Below, piece by piece: positions 40,772 through 42,824 of a DNA stretch of 42,824 bases (within the stretch, counting starts at the first letter, position 1; each line of letters begins with the position of its first letter). The notes beneath the pieces are model-generated. The model was not told where the DNA came from, made no database searches, and saw nothing but the letters and a program-made list of their open reading frames with translations. The position numbers were made by a program, and so were the translations under genes. The stretch is taken from NCBI GenBank assembly GCA_052034865.1, contig JBPOIC010000004.1, forward strand, positions 1 through 42,824. The letters run 5' to 3'. The DNA comes from JBPOIC01 sp052034865 (lineage in GTDB: Bacteria; UBA10199; JADFYH01).

Positions 40772-41950
40772 TTAAAGGGATTCGATAATCAACGCTACAC
40801 CTTCCCCACCTCCGATACAAAGGCTCGCCAATCCGCGCTTCACCTGTCGTCGCTTCATTTCATATAAAAGGGTTGTCAGGATACGGGCACCGCTGGCACC
40901 TATGGGATGGCCCAAGGCAACAGCACCTCCGTTAACATTGACCTTATCGGCAGGTATTCCCAACTTCTGATTGTTCGCAATCGCGACGACACTGAAAGCC
41001 TCGTTAACTTCCCATAAATCGATATCATTGACTTTTAAGTTGGCTTTTTGAAGGGCCTTGTTCATGGCATCGGAGGGAGCCATCGTGAACCATTCGGGAG
41101 ACAAGGCTGCAGAAGCTTGAGAAATGATGACTGCTAACGGTTTTAATCCCATGGCTTTTGCTTTGTCTTCACTCATCAAAACCAGGGCTGCAGCACCGTC
41201 ATTGATGCTTGAGGCATTTCCTGCCGTGACAGTTCCATCTTTTTCAAAGGCGGGTTTTAAGCTCGGCAGCTTTTCGATGCTTCCCTTGCCAGGCTCTTCA
41301 TCGGTGTCGATGATGAGAGCATTTCCCTTTTTCTGGGGAATTTCGACAGGGGCAATTTCGTCTTTGAATTTGCCTTCTTTGATCGCATTCAGGGAGCGAC
41401 GATAGCTCTCTGCGGCATAAGTATCTTGAGCTGCCTTATCGATTTTATATTCACGAGCGCAAATCTCGGCAGCGTTTCCCATGTGGTAGTTGTTATAAAC
41501 ATCCCATAGACCATCTTTGATCATCAAATCTTCGAGTTGGCCATTTCCCATCCGGTATCCAGTACGGGCCTTGGAAAGAGCATAGACTGAGTTGGACATA
41601 CTTTCCATTCCACCTGCAACCACCACCTGGGCATCTCCTGAGCGAATGGTTTGATCTGCAAGCATGACGGTTTTAAGACCGGAGCCGCAAACTTTTGCAA
41701 CAGTCGTGCAGGGAACTGCCTTTGGAAGGCCAGCAAAGAGTGCAGCCTGGCGAGCTGGGGCCTGACCCACAGCCGATGTCAGGACGCATCCCATCAAGAC
41801 TTCCTCTACGGACTCACCTGAAATTCCGGCGCGTTGTAAAGCGGCTTTGATGGCAATACTTCCAAGCTGGGGAGCAGAAAGAGTGGAAAGAGATCCAAGG
41901 AACGAACCGATCGGGGTCCGTGCGGCACTGACAATCACGGTACGGGTCAT
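40772..41950 (-). CDS. Acetyl-CoA acetyltransferase (thiolase)
   Basis: 392 residues. The active-site cysteine is in TTVAKVCGSGLKTV, the histidine in NGGAVALGHPIGASGA, and the second cysteine in SLCIGGGEGVAL. The start MTRTVIVSAARTPIGSF at ATG 41950, with a GGAG site, is typical. It cleaves acetoacetyl-CoA to two acetyl-CoA, or forms it. It is the first gene of its unit, and a palindromic operator-like site plus promoter lie 51-101 bp upstream. Confidence 0.96.
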   Translation of the reverse strand: MTRTVIVSAARTPIGSFLGSLSTLSAPQLGSIAIKAALQRAGISGESVEEVLMGCVLTSAVGQAPARQAALFAGLPKAVPCTTVAKVCGSGLKTVMLADQTIRSGDAQVVVAGGMESMSNSVYALSKARTGYRMGNGQLEDLMIKDGLWDVYNNYHMGNAAEICAREYKIDKAAQDTYAAESYRRSLNAIKEGKFKDEIAPVEIPQKKGNALIIDTDEEPGKGSIEKLPSLKPAFEKDGTVTAGNASSINDGAAALVLMSEDKAKAMGLKPLAVIISQASAALSPEWFTMAPSDAMNKALQKANLKVNDIDLWEVNEAFSVVAIANNQKLGIPADKVNVNGGAVALGHPIGASGARILTTLLYEMKRRQVKRGLASLCIGGGEGVALIIESL

Positions 41951-42000
41951 ACAAATCTCCTTATGGCAGGCGTTTAGGGTGGATAAAATCAGGTTTAAAA

Positions 42001-42020
42001 AAATGAATAATGATTCATTT
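42001..42020. promoter_or_regulatory. Second FadR-like operator, in front of the thiolase unit
   Basis: Perfect inverted repeat AAATGAAT-AATG-ATTCATTT. It shares the core AATGAAT-N4-ATTCATT with the site in front of tetR. Between the -35 box and the core are 26 bases here and 27 there. This conserved geometry supports one repressor for both. Confidence 0.72.
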
Positions 42021-42021
42021 G

Positions 42022-42051
42022 GGAGTAACAAATGGGCATGAAAGGTGTCAA
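42022..42051 (-). promoter_or_regulatory. Promoter-like element of the thiolase unit
   Basis: Minus strand TTGACA (42051-42046), 18-bp spacer, TACTCC (42027-42022), followed one base later by the operator. Layout matches the tetR promoter. Confidence 0.5.
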
Positions 42052-42060
42052 CAGAAAGCC

Positions 42061-42089
42061 TTGATGATGAAGTCGAGAATGAATAAGAA
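42061..42089 (+). promoter_or_regulatory. Weak promoter-like element for mscL
   Basis: TTGATG, 17-bp spacer, TAAGAA on the plus strand, about 48 bp before the mscL ATG. Matches are modest. Confidence 0.3.
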
Positions 42090-42136
42090 CAAATCCAGAT
42101 CTGTTTTTAACGCATCCAAACTTAAGGAGCTTGAGT

Positions 42137-42580
42137 ATGCTGAAAGAGTTTAAAGAGTTTGCCATTAAGGGAAATGCCATGGATATGGCGGTCGGTATTA
42201 TTATCGGAGCGGCCTTTGGATCGATCATCAAATCTCTCGTCGATGATCTCATCATGCCGCCTCTGGGACTTCTTTTGGGAAGCTTTGATTTTTCCAATTT
42301 TTATCTCTTGCTTAAGTCCGGAAGCACACCACCACCTTATGCCTCACTTTCAGTCGCCAAGGCTGCAGGGGCCAACACGTTGAACTATGGGATGTTCATC
42401 AATGCAGTGATTCAGTTCTTTATAATTTCGTTTGCAGTTTTCTTTCTGGTACGTGGAATGAACCGCCTGAGAACAACGCCCCCTCCTTCCCTGCCCGCCA
42501 TCCGTGAGTGCCCGTTTTGTACGTCCTCTGTTTCAATAAAAGCAAAACGTTGTCCGCACTGTACTTCAGAAATTCAGTAA
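42137..42580 (+). CDS. mscL: Large-conductance mechanosensitive channel MscL with zinc-ribbon tail
   Basis: 147 residues. The N-terminal amphipathic helix and first pore helix read FKEFAIKGNAMDMAVGIIIG (about 5-24), followed by LVDDLIMPPLG and a second membrane helix (about 88-106). The usual C-terminal helical bundle is replaced or extended by a proline-rich linker and a zinc ribbon with Cys125/128 and Cys139/142 (CPFC, CPHC). MscL releases solutes during hypo-osmotic shock. The ATG has AGGAG at the right distance; an in-frame TTG two codons before is less likely. Confidence 0.94.
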   Translation: MLKEFKEFAIKGNAMDMAVGIIIGAAFGSIIKSLVDDLIMPPLGLLLGSFDFSNFYLLLKSGSTPPPYASLSVAKAAGANTLNYGMFINAVIQFFIISFAVFFLVRGMNRLRTTPPPSLPAIRECPFCTSSVSIKAKRCPHCTSEIQ

Positions 42581-42644
42581 GCTTTTTTATATGTTGAGAA
42601 TGAGTGGAAGGCGTGAATGGAAAGAAGAAAGTGAGTTCTCTCAT

Positions 42645-42682
42645 AAAAAAAGCCTTCGTAATTTTCTTACGAAGGCTTTTTT
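42645..42682. terminator. Bidirectional terminator between mscL and tRNA-Gly
   Basis: AAGCCTTCGTAA pairs with TTACGAAGGCTT around a 5-nt loop, with A-run before and T-run after, so it can end both the plus-strand mscL transcript and the minus-strand tRNA transcript. Confidence 0.9.
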
Positions 42683-42691
42683 AAAAGGATA

Positions 42692-42764
<73 letters not shown>

Positions 42765-42789
42765 TTGCAGTGAACTTTCGGGTTACAAA

Positions 42790-42815
42790 AAGTGAAACGC
42801 TTCTACTCAAAGCGT
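42790..42815 (-). terminator. Weak terminator-like hairpin upstream of the tRNA
   Basis: Minus strand ACGCTT-N7-AAGCGT followed by TTCACTTTTTG. It may end a minus-strand gene lying beyond the right edge. The stem is short. Confidence 0.3.
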
Positions 42816-42824
42816 ATGAAGTTT

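Overview
The window looks like a piece of the chromosome of a free-living Gram-negative bacterium with moderate GC content. The outer membrane is implied by Mla lipid-transport genes, an OprO/OprP-type porin and a Dsb/VKOR periplasmic oxidation system. RNase Y, ETF-linked fatty-acid oxidation with a membrane ETF:quinone oxidoreductase, a HelD-like helicase and a 6S RNA next to zapA and a 5-formyl-THF cyclo-ligase gene fit an uncultured lineage of the former Deltaproteobacteria. This placement is an inference; there is no rRNA or other phylogenetic marker here. No CRISPR array, transposase, integrase or prophage was seen.

Layout. 1-3224 (minus): alr-mlaE-mlaF-mlaD, with mlaD cut by the window edge, and a divergent metallo-beta-lactamase-fold hydrolase. 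4145-9422 (minus): a phosphate operon, porin-pstC-pstA-pstB-phoU, with no pstS in view, followed by an SRPBCC gene that seems to have its own promoter. 9572-12779 (minus): zapA, 6S RNA, a possible structured leader or small RNA, the cyclo-ligase gene and rny. 13049-17302 (plus): a four-gene unit with overlapping start/stop codons, led by the membrane iron-sulfur ETF:menaquinone oxidoreductase (EMO type) and ending in a membrane-protein gene broken by one in-frame TAA. 17354-20694 (minus): tetR-ech-etfB-etfA. 20860-22991 (minus): mlaC plus a phosphodiesterase. 23248-25405: a VKOR-DsbA fusion, a second DsbA-like protein and, on the minus strand, a 44-aa zinc-ribbon protein. 25545-28767 (plus): a GT4 glycosyltransferase and a glycogen-debranching-type enzyme. 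28967-37686 (plus): an accessory block with two unrecognised proteins (286 and 1251 aa), a HelD-like helicase, a SAM-fold protein and a DUF3047-like protein. 37749-41950 (minus): thiolase, 3-hydroxyacyl-CoA dehydrogenase, crotonase and acyl-CoA dehydrogenase. 42137-42764: mscL with a zinc-ribbon tail, and tRNA-Gly(GCC).

How it works together. The two minus-strand acyl-CoA units and the EMO unit supply a full short-chain beta-oxidation spiral plus its electron path: acyl-CoA dehydrogenase to EtfAB to EMO to the quinone pool. The clearest regulatory signal is a perfect palindrome with core AATGAAT-N4-ATTCATT. It occurs just downstream of a promoter-like TTGACA-N17/18-TAC element both in front of the tetR-ech-etfBA unit and in front of the thiolase unit, about 21 kb apart. 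The simplest reading is that the FadR-like TetR protein represses itself and both units.

No obviously new multi-gene defence or mobile system was found. The most promising unexplained items are the two-site regulon, the possible structured RNA between the 6S RNA and the cyclo-ligase gene, the stop-interrupted membrane gene behind EMO, the 1251-aa orphan protein, and a pair of hairpins with mutually complementary loops in front of etfB.
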